DNA of 64,000 nucleotides from JAITMY01 sp031549685 (GCA_031549685.1 JAVBPG010000018.1:13175-77174), one strand, 5' to 3'; positions 18,758 to 27,795 are shown, counted from the first letter of the stretch. Made by a program: numbers and translations. Notes: generated by a model from the sequence alone, not told the origin.

Positions 18758-19426
18758 ATGCCTCAAAAATCCACCCTCGACTTTTTGCGCAAGCTGAGCA
18801 AGCACAACGACCGCGACTGGTTCAACACGCACAAAGACCTGTACCTTGCCGCCAAGGCAGACGCCGAGGAGTTCGCCCTGCAGCTGGTGGCCGCCGTTGG
18901 ACAGTTCGACAGCAGCATCGGCGCGCTCGAGCCCAAGGACTGCATGTTCCGCATTTACCGCGACGCGCGCTTTTCGCACGACAAGTCGCCTTATAAAACC
19001 AACATGGGCGTGGTAGTGCAGCGCGGCGGCAAAAAAACGCCCTACGCCTGCTACTACGTGCACGTGGAGCCGGACAGCTGCTTTCTGAGCGGCGGCATTT
19101 ACATGCCCATGCCCGAAATTTTAAAGGCCATTCGCCAGGGTATCGACGCCAACTTTGACGAGTTTGAGGCCATTGTTAAGGAGAAAAATTTCAAAAAACA
19201 CTTCGGCACCATTGTCGCCGACAACCGCCTGGTAAAGGTTCCGCAGGGCTTCGATAAGGATTCGCCTGCGGCGGAATTTCTCAAGCAAAAAGATTTTTAC
19301 GTCGTGCGCGGCGTAGCCGACGAAGACATTTGCGCGCCCGGCTTTGTAAAGCAAGCCGCCCAGGCCTTTAAGGCGCTGAAGCCGCTCAACGACTTTTTCA
19401 ACGCGGCCATTGAGGATAGGGAGTAG
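18758..19426 (+). CDS. DUF2461 family protein
   Basis: A 222-residue soluble protein of the DUF2461 (TIGR02453) type. N-terminal TLDFLRKLSKHNDRDWFNTH and central FRIYRDARFSHDKSPYKTNM are its conserved motifs. It contains SGGIYMPMPEILKAIRQGID and no signal peptide. The biochemical role is not known. It begins 10 bases after the BASS transporter gene and may share its transcript. Confidence 0.85.
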   Translation: MPQKSTLDFLRKLSKHNDRDWFNTHKDLYLAAKADAEEFALQLVAAVGQFDSSIGALEPKDCMFRIYRDARFSHDKSPYKTNMGVVVQRGGKKTPYACYYVHVEPDSCFLSGGIYMPMPEILKAIRQGIDANFDEFEAIVKEKNFKKHFGTIVADNRLVKVPQGFDKDSPAAEFLKQKDFYVVRGVADEDICAPGFVKQAAQAFKALKPLNDFFNAAIEDRE

Positions 19427-19503
19427 GCGGGAGATTGGCTCCGCCGAACTTCGTCACGCCCGCAATAACAGGAAATAATCAGCCATTAAAAAACACAAAC
19501 AGC

Positions 19504-20391
19504 ATGAGCAGAACAAGCATAGCATCGGCGGTAGGGCAAGGCAGGGTTTTAGTATCGGACGGAGCATGGGGAACTTTTTTGCAAAAAAAAGGTCTGAAGC
19601 CCGGTGAGTGCCCCGAGGAGTGGAACCTCACGCACCCCAACGAGGTGCTGGATATTGCCGCGAGCTACGTTGCCGCGGGCGCCGACATGGTGGAGACAAA
19701 CAGCTTTGGCGGTACGCGGTTTAAGCTGGAGCACTACGGCCTGGCCGGTAAGGCAGACGAAATAAACGAAGCCGCCGCGCGCCTTTCGCGGCAAGCGGCA
19801 GGCGATGACAGGTGGGTTATTGCCTCCGTGGGCCCCACCGGAAAAATACTGATGATGGGCGATGTAACGGAGCAGGAGCTGTACGACGCCTTCAGGGAGC
19901 AAGCCGTGGCGCTCGAAAATGGCGGGGCCGACGCCGTGTGCATCGAAACTATGAGCGACATTGAAGAGGCTGTGATTGCGATAAAAGCCGCTAAAGAAAA
20001 TACGCAGCTGGAGGTCATTGCTACCTTCACGTTCAGCCAAACGGGGCAGGGCGAGTTCCGCACCATGATGGGCGTTTCGCCCACCGAGGCCGCCCGGGCC
20101 GCCACCGCCGCGGGCGCCGATATCGTTGGCGCCAACTGCGGCAACGGGCTGGAGCGCATGGTAAGCATTGTAAAGGAGCTGCGGGCCGCCGCGCCGTCAA
20201 CCCCCATACTCATTCACGCCAACGCGGGGCTTCCGCAAAGCGTAAACGGCGTTGACGTTTTCCCCGAAACGCCGCAGCAAATGAGCGGGCTGGTAGGCGA
20301 GGTAATCAAGGCCGGCGCCAACATTATAGGCGGCTGCTGCGGCACCACGCCGGAGCACATAAAAGCAATGAAAACAATGGTTAATGGTTAA
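19504..20391 (+). CDS. Homocysteine S-methyltransferase domain protein
   Basis: About 295 residues forming a zinc-dependent methyltransferase barrel like the first module of MetH or betaine-homocysteine methyltransferase. Visible motifs are DGAWGTFLQ near the start, ETNSFGG, the zinc ligand in GANCGNG, and the paired cysteines in GGCCGTTPEHI. It probably moves a methyl group onto homocysteine; the donor is not evident and the cobalamin modules of MetH are missing. The ATG at 19504 is chosen because the 23 residues before it look non-coding. The stop codon lies within a period-7 repeat, so the last codons (VNG) are repeat-derived. Confidence 0.82.
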   Translation: MSRTSIASAVGQGRVLVSDGAWGTFLQKKGLKPGECPEEWNLTHPNEVLDIAASYVAAGADMVETNSFGGTRFKLEHYGLAGKADEINEAAARLSRQAAGDDRWVIASVGPTGKILMMGDVTEQELYDAFREQAVALENGGADAVCIETMSDIEEAVIAIKAAKENTQLEVIATFTFSQTGQGEFRTMMGVSPTEAARAATAAGADIVGANCGNGLERMVSIVKELRAAAPSTPILIHANAGLPQSVNGVDVFPETPQQMSGLVGEVIKAGANIIGGCCGTTPEHIKAMKTMVNG

Positions 20392-20494
20392 TGATTAATG
20401 GTTAATGAAAGAAGCGCGGTTGTGGTAACAATCGCGCTTCTTTTTTGGTTAACGGGTATTCGTTTACCATTTATCATTTACAACTAATCATTAT
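20375..20494. repeat. Period-7 repeat, inverted arms around a terminator
   Basis: The left arm (20375-20410) runs TTAATGG, TTAATGA, TTAATGG, TTAATGA. The right arm (20467-20494) runs ACCATTT, ATCATTT, then ATCATTA. They are inverted copies on either side of the terminator at 20411-20446. The left arm covers the stop codon of the methyltransferase gene. Confidence 0.75.
20411..20446 (+). terminator. Terminator after the homocysteine methyltransferase gene
   Basis: GAAGCGCGGTTGT pairs with ACAATCGCGCTTC across four bases (one mismatch), followed by six T. Confidence 0.85.
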
Positions 20495-20495
20495 A

Positions 20496-21008
20496 TCAGC
20501 TCTGCAGCTTGGCGATTACGCCGGAGGTTGAATATCCCTCCACAAAAGGAATGGTAACCACCTCGCCACCCTTGGCCTTCACGATGTCGTAGCCCACAAT
20601 GTCCTCGGGCTTGTAGTCCGCACCCTTTACCAGAATATCGGGCTGCACCTCCTTTATCAGCTCGTAGGGCGTATCCTCATCAAACAGCACCACGTACGAT
20701 ACGAACTGCATGGAGGCAAGCACCATGGCGCGCGCCACCTCGTCCTGCACGGGGCGCGCAGGCCCCTTCAGGCGCCGCACCGAGGCATCGGTGTTGACGC
20801 CCACCACCAGCGTGGTGCCCAGGGCGTGGGCCTGGGCCAGGTACTCCACATGCCCGCGATGCACGATGTCAAAGCAGCCGTTGGTAAAAACTACTTTTTT
20901 ATCCTTCAAATTCCAAATGGCACGTAAATTTTTCAGCTTATCGCGCGTAATAATTTTACGCTCGACCAGCTCCAAAGGTGTTTTTTCCGAAAGCTCTTTT
21001 CCGTTCAT
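20496..21008 (-). CDS. rfaE2: D-glycero-beta-D-manno-heptose 1-phosphate adenylyltransferase
   Basis: A 170-residue nucleotidyltransferase that makes ADP-heptose for the LPS core. VFTNGCFDIVHRGHVEYL carries the HxGH nucleotide-binding motif, and YSTSGVIAKL is the ISTS-like C-terminal motif. The kinase half found in E. coli HldE is absent, so this is the stand-alone form. I start at ATG 21008; the 30 residues before it overlap the upstream gene. It lies 13 bases after the flippase-like gene and is probably in its operon. Confidence 0.92.
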   Translation of the reverse strand: MNGKELSEKTPLELVERKIITRDKLKNLRAIWNLKDKKVVFTNGCFDIVHRGHVEYLAQAHALGTTLVVGVNTDASVRRLKGPARPVQDEVARAMVLASMQFVSYVVLFDEDTPYELIKEVQPDILVKGADYKPEDIVGYDIVKAKGGEVVTIPFVEGYSTSGVIAKLQS

Positions 21009-21021
21009 ATCATCCGTATAT

Positions 21022-22038
21022 TTAGTTCGGCTGTGATGCTTTTTTTCCTTTTTTGGTAAACAAAAACAGCTGCGCGTAGGCCAGCAAGCCCAAAACAATC
21101 ATAAACAGCATTTGCGACTCGTGCGAAATGGTGGCGTAGAGCAGGCCTTCGCTTTCGGGTACGCCAAAAATGGCAAACATGCCTATGCTGGTAATGGCGT
21201 GGTAGGCGCCCAGCCCGCCGTTGGTGGGCAGCACTATGCCAAAGCTGCCCAGCACCATGATTACCAGCCCGTCGATGGGGCCGAGGTGCGCCGTGGCCGG
21301 AATGGAGTAGAGCAGCAGCCAAGCCATAAGCCAGTAGCATGTCCACAGCAGGAGGGTGTGCAGCAGGAACTGCCAGCGGTGCTGCATGGCGGCAAAGGTC
21401 TTCAGCCCGTCGCCAATTCCCTTTGCAAAGTTCCAGCCTTTTTTCACCAGCGCGTTACGCCGCAAATCCTCGCGGAAAAACCACACCAAAAATACTATCA
21501 GCGAGACTACCGCAAGGGCCACCAGCGCCAGCACGACCAGGGTGGAGTAGCTGCCGCCCTCCAGCCACTGCAAGGTTTTTTCCTTAATAAACTCCCCGAA
21601 GCTCTCAATGCGGATAAAGAAAGTTACCAGGATAATGACGAGCAGGCACACGGCATCGAACACGCGCTCCACCACCACCGTGCCCACCAGCTTGTCGAAG
21701 GGTATTTTGTCGGACTTGTTGAGCGCGCCGCAGCGGGCTACCTCGCCCAGGCGCGGGAAGAGGAGGTTGGCAAAGTATCCTATGACGACCGCGTTGTACA
21801 CCGCGCCCAACTTAGGCTTGTGCCCCAGCGGGTCGATGAGCAGGCGCCAGCGCTGGGCGCGCACCACGTAGGCCAGAATGCCGATGAGGACGCCCAGCGC
21901 CACCCACGCGTAGTTGGCCGACTTCAGCCCCTGCCACAGCTGGCCCAAGTCTGCCTTGCGAAAGGCAAACCAGAGCAGGAAAATGGTAAGCAGGAGAAAA
22001 AATGTAACCTTGAGTCCGGTGCTGATTTTTTTGTTCAT
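21022..22038 (-). CDS. Flippase-like membrane protein (LPG synthase TM family)
   Basis: About 338 residues with roughly eight membrane helices, matching the lysylphosphatidylglycerol synthase transmembrane family (UPF0104). Family signatures visible are RAQRWRLLI, FANLLFPRLGEVARCGAL and a C-terminal LPTNGGLGAYHAI. The aminoacyl-transfer domain of MprF is missing. A role in lipid or glycolipid movement is inferred from the family. ATG 22038 is chosen because the upstream residues are untypical and run into a palindromic element. It is followed closely by rfaE2. Confidence 0.85.
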   Translation of the reverse strand: MNKKISTGLKVTFFLLLTIFLLWFAFRKADLGQLWQGLKSANYAWVALGVLIGILAYVVRAQRWRLLIDPLGHKPKLGAVYNAVVIGYFANLLFPRLGEVARCGALNKSDKIPFDKLVGTVVVERVFDAVCLLVIILVTFFIRIESFGEFIKEKTLQWLEGGSYSTLVVLALVALAVVSLIVFLVWFFREDLRRNALVKKGWNFAKGIGDGLKTFAAMQHRWQFLLHTLLLWTCYWLMAWLLLYSIPATAHLGPIDGLVIMVLGSFGIVLPTNGGLGAYHAITSIGMFAIFGVPESEGLLYATISHESQMLFMIVLGLLAYAQLFLFTKKGKKASQPN

Positions 22039-22068
22039 TGTAAAACGAATGCAAATTTCGTAAGCAGC

Positions 22069-22183
22069 GTCATTGCGAGGAGGCACGACGAAGCAATCTC
22101 ATAATATAGCTATCATTGCGGGCTTGACACGCAATCTCCTAGCAGGAGATTGCTTCGTCCTCGTTCCTCGTCCTCGCAATGAC
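22069..22183. repeat. GTCATTGCG-type palindromic element (nested)
   Basis: The outer arms start GTCATTGCGAGG and end CCTCGCAATGAC. A separate half element, TCATTGCGGGCTTGACACGC, lies within. It fills the gap between the flippase-like gene and panD. Confidence 0.85.
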
Positions 22184-22194
22184 GAAATCAGGCT

Positions 22195-22548
22195 TTACTT
22201 TACTAAGCGGTTGGTTTGCCTATCGGGAAAAATAACGGAGGGCTGGAATTTTTTCGCCTCCTCAAAGTCCATTTGCGCGTACGACATGATGACCACCACA
22301 TCGCCCACGTGGCACCTGCGCGCCGCAGGGCCGTTGAGGCAAATCACGCCGCTGCCGCGCTGCCCCTTGATTACGTAAGTGTCCAGGCGCTCGCCGTTGT
22401 TGATATTGACAACCGTTACCTTTTCGTTGGCAATGAGGTTGGCCGCGTCCATCAAGTCCTCGTCAATGGTAATGCTGCCCACGTAGTACAGGTTGGCCTC
22501 GGTAACAGTGGCCTGGTGTATTTTCGATTTTAAAACTTCGATTTGCAT
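22195..22548 (-). CDS. panD: Aspartate 1-decarboxylase
   Basis: A 117-residue pyruvoyl enzyme that makes beta-alanine for pantothenate and coenzyme A. The self-cleavage site is Gly24-Ser25 in YYVGSITID. NGERLDTYVIKGQRGSG and CHVGDVVVIMSYAQM are family motifs. The ATG at 22548 replaces a longer frame that reads into a period-7 repeat. murA lies upstream on the same strand, separated by that repeat. Confidence 0.96.
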   Translation of the reverse strand: MQIEVLKSKIHQATVTEANLYYVGSITIDEDLMDAANLIANEKVTVVNINNGERLDTYVIKGQRGSGVICLNGPAARRCHVGDVVVIMSYAQMDFEEAKKFQPSVIFPDRQTNRLVK

Positions 22549-22549
22549 A

Positions 22550-22625
22550 ATAAAATTCAAAAAATCAAAATTCAAAAATTCAAGAAATCCAACCGTTGAA
22601 TCTTGAATTTTTGAATCATTGAATT
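22550..22625. repeat. Short-period repeat with a 15-bp inverted pair
   Basis: Units such as AAAATTC and TTGAATC recur every 7-8 bases. ATTCAAAAATTCAAG (22570-22584) and CTTGAATTTTTGAAT (22602-22616) are perfect complements. The block fills the gap between murA and panD. Confidence 0.8.
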
Positions 22626-22627
22626 AT

Positions 22628-23932
22628 TTATACTCTATTTATTTTCGCGCCAAGCGCATTTAGCCGCCCGTCAATATTCTGGTAGCCGCGGTCGATTTGC
22701 TCAATGTTGTGAATGATGCTTTTTCCGTCGGCGCACATGGCGGCAATGAGCAGCGCCACCCCTGCGCGGATGTCGGGCGAGGTCATCACCGTGGGGCGCA
22801 GTTTCAGGTGGTCGTTGCCTATAACCGTGGCACGGTGCGGGTCGCAGAGGATTATCTGCGCGCCCATATCTATCAGCTTATCGACAAAAAACAGGCGGCT
22901 CTCAAACATTTTCTGGTGAATGAGCACGCTGCCCTTGGCCTGCGTGGCCACCACCAGGAACACGCTGATGAGGTCGGGCGTAAGCCCCGGCCACGGCGCA
23001 TCGGCAATGGTCATGATGGAGCCGTCGATAAAGGTTTCAATCTCGTACCGGTCCTGCTGCGGGATGTGAATATCATCGCCGCGGCGCTCGAGCTGAATGC
23101 CAAGGCGGCGGAACGAGTCGGGGATGATGCCCAGGTCGTCGAACGAGGTGTTCTTAATCGTTACCTCGCTATGCGTCATGGCGGCCATGCCGATGAAGCT
23201 GCCCACCTCAATCATGTCGGGCAGTATGGTGTGGTCGGTGCCGCCCAGCTGCGCCACGCCTTCAACGGTAAGGAGGTTGGAGCCAATGCCCGAAATGTTG
23301 GCGCCCATGCGCACCAGCATTTTGCACAGCTGCTGCAGGTAGGGCTCGCAGGCGGCGTTGTAAATGGTGGTTTTTCCTTTGGCCAGCACCGCCGCCATTA
23401 CAATGTTGGCCGTACCCGTAACCGAGGCCTCGTCGAGCAGCATGTACGTACCGTGCAGGTGCTTTGTCTCCACGCGGTAGAACGCGCTATCGGGCTCGTA
23501 GCTGAAGCGGGCGCCCAGCTTTTCAAAGCCTACGAAGTGCGTATCCAGGCGGCGGCGGCCTATTTTATCGCCACCGGGGCGGGGCGCGTACACTAAGCCG
23601 TAGCGGGCCAGCAGCGGCCCTACCATCATAATGGAGCCGCGCAGGCTGGCTGCTTTTTTGGCAAATTCGGGGGAGCGAAGCAGCTCGGTATTCACCGTTT
23701 TTGCGCAGAAGGAGTAAACCCCCGCGCCCTCCTCCCTGGTAACCTCCACGCCCAAATCGGCCAGCAGCTCAATGAGCTTGTTCACATCTAAAATATCGGG
23801 GACGTTGCGAATAACCACCTTTTCGGGCGTGAGCAGCACGGCGCAGATTACCTGCAGCGCTTCGTTCTTGGCGCCCTGCGGCACAATATCACCCTTCAAC
23901 CGGCATCCTCCGGTAACTTCAAATGCGGCCAT
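22628..23932 (-). CDS. murA: UDP-N-acetylglucosamine 1-carboxyvinyltransferase
   Basis: A 434-residue enzyme for the first committed step of peptidoglycan synthesis: transfer of enolpyruvate to UDP-GlcNAc in the cytoplasm. QGAKNEALQVI and SLRGSIMMVGPLLARYG are diagnostic. The loop that normally holds the catalytic cysteine reads PGGDKIG, so residue 122 is Asp. I recall the same residue in Bacteroides MurA; it is known to reduce fosfomycin sensitivity in other phyla. ATG 23932 is chosen over an upstream TTG that lies in repeat sequence. Confidence 0.96.
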   Translation of the reverse strand: MAAFEVTGGCRLKGDIVPQGAKNEALQVICAVLLTPEKVVIRNVPDILDVNKLIELLADLGVEVTREEGAGVYSFCAKTVNTELLRSPEFAKKAASLRGSIMMVGPLLARYGLVYAPRPGGDKIGRRRLDTHFVGFEKLGARFSYEPDSAFYRVETKHLHGTYMLLDEASVTGTANIVMAAVLAKGKTTIYNAACEPYLQQLCKMLVRMGANISGIGSNLLTVEGVAQLGGTDHTILPDMIEVGSFIGMAAMTHSEVTIKNTSFDDLGIIPDSFRRLGIQLERRGDDIHIPQQDRYEIETFIDGSIMTIADAPWPGLTPDLISVFLVVATQAKGSVLIHQKMFESRLFFVDKLIDMGAQIILCDPHRATVIGNDHLKLRPTVMTSPDIRAGVALLIAAMCADGKSIIHNIEQIDRGYQNIDGRLNALGAKINRV

Positions 23933-23935
23933 ACG

Positions 23936-24150
23936 TTCAAGATTCAAAGATTCAAAAATTCAACGTCATTGTGAGCGTAGTAATCTCAAAATTAACGTCT
24001 GTCATCCCGAACTTGATTCGGGATCTCCTAATTAAGGGATTGCGGGTCAAGCCCGCAATGACAGCGTGAGGTTGAGGTTACTTCGTCCCTATCTTGGGGG
24101 CTCCTCGCAATAACGGCTCGATACTGCCAACTGCTACTGCTTACTGCTTC
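23936..24150. repeat. Repeat cluster between murA and the DUF4290 gene
   Basis: Short-period repeats bracket the gap: TTCAAGA/TTCAAAGA units at 23936-23962 and ACTGCT units at 24122-24150. The second block overlaps the end of the DUF4290 gene. Between them are parts of the palindromic family: GTCATTGTGAGCGTAG (23964), GTCATCCCGAACTTGATTCG (24001) and TTGCGGGTCAAGCCCGCAAT (24040). Confidence 0.75.
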
Positions 24151-24815
24151 CCGCCGTTCTGCTGCCGGTGGCGCTGCTGGTGACGCTGGCGGCTGTGCCC
24201 CCCGTTGCTGCCGTTGTTGCCATTGCCGTTACCGTTACCGTTGGTTCCGTTGTTGTTGTTGCTTACGTTGTAGTTGCCCACCTGCAGGCGCGTTTCGGCG
24301 TTCATCCGTATTTTTCCGCCCGAGAGCGTTTCAATATCCTTGTAAATTACATCGTCCGACACCACATCCTTGTTCCAGCTGAGGTAGGCCTTTTTCATGT
24401 GGTTGGCCAGGGCCATTATTGCGCCGGTGCGCTTTTCGTCGTCGGGCATATCGGCCACGTGCGCCACCATGTCCTGAATACCGCGCCCGTAGTGCTTCAG
24501 CTTTATCGAGTCGGGCGAGGTGTAGGGTACCTCGCGCGGCTTTTCCTCAAAGGTTACGGGGCTGGGCTTCGGGTAGGGCGAATCAATATCCAAATCGAAG
24601 TCGGCGATGAGGAAAAGGTGATCCCAGAGCTTGTGCTTAAAGTCGTTGATGTCGCGCAGGTAGGGGAATAAATTTCCCATTACGGCAATCACGGCGCGGG
24701 CCTGCTCGTTGCGCTTCTCGCGGTCGGGGATGGTGCGCAGGTGCTCCACCATGCGCTGTATGTGGCGGCCGTACTCCGGCAGGGCCAGCTTATTGAGCTG
24801 CGTATTGTAATCCAT
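24141..24815 (-). CDS. DUF4290 family protein
   Basis: A 224-residue protein opening MDYNTQLNKLALPEYGRHIQ, which I associate with DUF4290, a Bacteroidota family of unknown function. Residues 1-170 look globular and helical. The tail is Asn/Gly-rich, then His/Gln/Arg-rich (HSRQRHQQRHRQQ). There is no signal peptide. ATG 24815 fits the family start and lies four bases after a perfect -7 box, so the transcript may be leaderless. The stop codon lies in a short-period repeat. Confidence 0.75.
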   Translation of the reverse strand: MDYNTQLNKLALPEYGRHIQRMVEHLRTIPDREKRNEQARAVIAVMGNLFPYLRDINDFKHKLWDHLFLIADFDLDIDSPYPKPSPVTFEEKPREVPYTSPDSIKLKHYGRGIQDMVAHVADMPDDEKRTGAIMALANHMKKAYLSWNKDVVSDDVIYKDIETLSGGKIRMNAETRLQVGNYNVSNNNNGTNGNGNGNGNNGSNGGHSRQRHQQRHRQQNGGKQ

Positions 24816-24819
24816 AAGA

Positions 24820-24827
24820 CAAAGATA
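24820..24827 (-). promoter_or_regulatory. Promoter -7 box abutting the DUF4290 start
   Basis: TATCTTTG on the minus strand is followed by four bases and then the ATG. Transcription would start at or next to the ATG, giving a leaderless mRNA. Confidence 0.6.
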
Positions 24828-24900
24828 AAAAAAAATTGAAAGCGCTGCTTTGCGTTTTCCGTAAAAGAATAAGTAAAGAATTTTGTCCGGCGCTGCTCCC

Positions 24901-26547
24901 CTACTCCAGCATTCCCGGTATCGTTTTTCCGCTTGCCGCGTTGGGTTGGGGTATGCCCACCAGGGTGGAGAGCGTGGGGGCAACATCGGTCATGTCCACC
25001 AGCGAGGAGATGGTTTTGCGCTTCACGCGCCAGCCGTAAAAGGCCAGCGGCACGTGCGTATCGTAGCTATACGACGAGTTGGCGGCCGACTCCGAGGAGG
25101 TTTCGACCCAACCCGGCTCAAGGTTAACGATGACATCGCCCGAGCGCTTGGCGTAGTAGCTGCTTTGCATGTGGCACAGCACGCCGCTGTTGAACGTTGA
25201 CGAGGCCAGCGTGTGGGCCGTTACCGCTCCCGCCACGCCCGAAAACTGGAGCAGAAAGGCGGCGGCGCGCTCCTGCACCTCGGCCAGGCGCAGGTTGGAA
25301 TCCTCAATGAGCGCGTGGTTCAAAAACACCTGCTTTTGCGAAAACGCCTTCACCCAGTCGCCGCTGCCGTAAATGATACCTAAGTAGCTGCGCAGCAGAA
25401 TGAGCGCCTTGTTGTGGTCGAATACGCCGTGCGGCATGCGGGCAGCCTCGAGCTGCTGCTGCGACAGGTTTACGCCGTGGTCGGAGGTGAACACCAGCAG
25501 CAGGTTCTCCTTGCCCACCTGCTCGCACAGGAACGAGAGCAGGTGCTTTAGGTTTTGGTCGGTACGGTAAAACACATCCTCCATCTCCACCGACTGCAGG
25601 CCGTAGCGGTTGCCGGCGTTGCGCAGCGCGCCAAAGTACAGGGTAAGCATATCGGGGGCATCGTCCTCGCCCAGGTGCTCGCCCACCACCGCCGACACGG
25701 CAAAATCCTTCAGCAGGTTATCGCAGTAGGGCGTTTCGCGAAGCTGGGCGTACGGGCGCTTGGTGTTCTTCTTGGTATTTTCGGGCACCAGCGTCAGCAC
25801 ATGCTCGGGGGCGTCGGGGTGCTTGGCCAGCGTGGCGGAGTCGGGAATATACGCCCCATACTGCTTTGCAGCAAATAGAGTTTCCCAGCTGCGGTTGAGG
25901 TAAGCCTCGGTAAATTTTTTACTATTGAACTCCTGCACCCAGGCTGGCAGCTGCTCCATGTAGCCGGCGCTGCTCACAAACTTTCCGCTCATTTCGTCGT
26001 ACCAGTACGCCGCCGTGGCGTTGTGCCCCGTCAGCAGAATAGCCTCCTCGGGCTCTATGCCCACGCCCACCACTTTTGACTTTGGGTTCAGCAGCCGCAG
26101 CTCGTCGCCAAAGGTGGAGGCAAGGAGGTGGAGCGAGGATTTTTTCAGCTTGTCATTGCTGCTTTCAATTAGGGTAACCTTGCTGTCGGAGCAGGCCGTG
26201 CGCAGGCTGCCGGAGGCGCGGTCGTACCAGGCGTCGGAGGGTATGCCGTGTTGCGAGGGGGTGGTTCCGGTAGCAATGGTGGCAAGGCCCGGCGCGGTTT
26301 GCGTAAGCATGTACCCGTAGCGCGCGTTTTGGCAGTAGGCGCCCTCGTTTACCAGGGTTTTAAAACCTTCGTCGCCCAAATTTTCCTTGAAGCGGGCAAG
26401 GTAGTCGGCGCGCATTTGCCCCACCACCACCTGCACTATGAGCTTGGGCTTATCGCCGGGGAGGCGCTTTTGGGCAAAGGAACTCTGTGCGCCAAAAATG
26501 CATATAAAAAGAAGGATGAGCGGTACGCGACGTGCGATGTGAGACAT
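24901..26547 (-). CDS. PafA-like alkaline phosphatase superfamily protein
   Basis: About 548 residues with a signal peptide (VPLILLFICIFGAQSSFA), so periplasmic. The nucleophile region reads YMLTQTAPGLATIATG with the threonine expected in PafA-type phosphatases and nucleotide pyrophosphatases. GIPSDAWYDR, LTLYFGALRNAGNRYG and FTSDHGVNL carry other metal-site residues. It probably hydrolyses phosphate esters. In-frame ATGs at 26589 and 26568 also exist, but that stretch is a 7-base tandem repeat coding a repeated MSH..R pattern. I therefore start at 26547, still inside the repeat. Confidence 0.82.
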   Translation of the reverse strand: MSHIARRVPLILLFICIFGAQSSFAQKRLPGDKPKLIVQVVVGQMRADYLARFKENLGDEGFKTLVNEGAYCQNARYGYMLTQTAPGLATIATGTTPSQHGIPSDAWYDRASGSLRTACSDSKVTLIESSNDKLKKSSLHLLASTFGDELRLLNPKSKVVGVGIEPEEAILLTGHNATAAYWYDEMSGKFVSSAGYMEQLPAWVQEFNSKKFTEAYLNRSWETLFAAKQYGAYIPDSATLAKHPDAPEHVLTLVPENTKKNTKRPYAQLRETPYCDNLLKDFAVSAVVGEHLGEDDAPDMLTLYFGALRNAGNRYGLQSVEMEDVFYRTDQNLKHLLSFLCEQVGKENLLLVFTSDHGVNLSQQQLEAARMPHGVFDHNKALILLRSYLGIIYGSGDWVKAFSQKQVFLNHALIEDSNLRLAEVQERAAAFLLQFSGVAGAVTAHTLASSTFNSGVLCHMQSSYYAKRSGDVIVNLEPGWVETSSESAANSSYSYDTHVPLAFYGWRVKRKTISSLVDMTDVAPTLSTLVGIPQPNAASGKTIPGMLE

Positions 26548-26589
26548 GCGATGTGAGACGTGAGGCATGAGGCGTGCAGTATGCGACAT
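26523..26589. repeat. Period-7 repeat over the phosphatase start
   Basis: Minus-strand units ATGTCGC, ATACTGC, ACGCCTC, ATGCCTC, ACGTCTC, ACATCGC, ATGTCTC, ACATCGC, ACGTCGC follow one another exactly every 7 bases. Three units make 21 bases, so a 7-residue pattern appears if translated. A shorter relative (CATGTCG, CAAGTCG, CAAGTCA) lies at 26661-26682. Confidence 0.85.
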
Positions 26590-26688
26590 TGGATAAGAGT
26601 TGAAAGTTATGATTTTGAAAATTAATCTTTACGATGCGATTGTCCTTTTTCGCAAATCTTCATGTCGCAAGTCGCAAGTCATTTTTTG

Positions 26689-27792
26689 CTACACGTTAAA
26701 TCGGAAGTGCATAATATCGCCGTCCTGCACCACGTAGTCCTTGCCCTCCACGGCCAGCTTTCCGGCATCGCGGCAGGCGCTCTCGGAGCCGTACTGTACG
26801 TAGTCGCTGTACTTTATTACCTCGGCACGGATAAATCCCTTTTCGAAGTCGGTGTGGATAACGGCGGCGGCTTGCGGAGCTTTGGTTCCCTTGGGATAGG
26901 TCCAAGCGCGCACCTCCTGCACCCCGGCGGTAAAGTAGGTTTCGAGGTTGAGCAATTTATACGCTGTTTTTATCAAGCGCGAAACACCTGACTCCTTTAA
27001 TCCGGCTTCTTCCAAAAACATTTGGCGCTCCTCGTAGCTCTCCAGCTCGGCAATTTCCTCTTCGGTTTTGGCCGCCACAATCAGGTACTCGGCGTTCTCC
27101 TCTTTAATGGCCTCCTTTACCATGTCCACGTACTTGTTGCCGGTTACGGCACTTTTTTCATCCACGTTGCACACGTAGAGCACAGGCTTATCGGTAAGCA
27201 AAAAGAGCTCGCGCCCCATTTTCTGGTCGTCCTTATTCTCGAGCTGCACCGTGCGCGCCGACTTGCCCTGCTTGAGCGCATCCTGGTAGCGCACCAAAAT
27301 ATCGTACATGCGCTTGGCCTCTTTGTCGCCGCCGGTTTGCGCCGCTTTTTGCACGCGGGCAATGCGCGCCTCCACGGTTTCCAAATCTTTTATTTGCAGC
27401 TCAAAGTCTATAATTTCCTTGTCGCGCACGGGGTTGATGGAGCCGTCAACGTGTGTGATGTTGTCGTTGTCGAAGCAGCGCAGCACGTGAATAATGGCAT
27501 CGGTTTCGCGAATGTTGCCCAGGAATTTGTTGCCCAAGCCCTCGCCCTTGCTCGCGCCTTTGACCAGGCCGGCAATGTCCACAATTTCCACGGTGGTGGG
27601 CACAATGCGCTGCGGCTTGACCAGCTCGGCCAGCTTACTCAAGCGCTCGTCGGGCACGGTAATCACGCCCACGTTGGGCTCAATGGTACAAAAGGGGAAG
27701 TTGGCCGCCTGCGCCTTTGCGTTGCTCAAGCAGTTAAAAAGGGTTGACTTGCCCACGTTCGGAAGTCCTACAATGCCGCACTGTAATGCCAT
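26689..27792 (-). CDS. ychF: YchF/OLA1-family ATPase
   Basis: A 367-residue translation-factor-class P-loop protein. Walker A is GLPNVGKST (residues 9-17). DIAGLVKGASKGEGLGN is the G3 region, and the C-terminal TGS domain holds RAWTYPKGTKAPQAAAVIH and FIRAEVIKYSDY. YchF binds ATP rather than GTP and acts on ribosomes or in oxidative stress. Length is normal. It has its own promoter and an AT-rich leader made of period-7 repeat. Confidence 0.95.
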   Translation of the reverse strand: MALQCGIVGLPNVGKSTLFNCLSNAKAQAANFPFCTIEPNVGVITVPDERLSKLAELVKPQRIVPTTVEIVDIAGLVKGASKGEGLGNKFLGNIRETDAIIHVLRCFDNDNITHVDGSINPVRDKEIIDFELQIKDLETVEARIARVQKAAQTGGDKEAKRMYDILVRYQDALKQGKSARTVQLENKDDQKMGRELFLLTDKPVLYVCNVDEKSAVTGNKYVDMVKEAIKEENAEYLIVAAKTEEEIAELESYEERQMFLEEAGLKESGVSRLIKTAYKLLNLETYFTAGVQEVRAWTYPKGTKAPQAAAVIHTDFEKGFIRAEVIKYSDYVQYGSESACRDAGKLAVEGKDYVVQDGDIMHFRFNV

Positions 27793-27795
27793 TAC

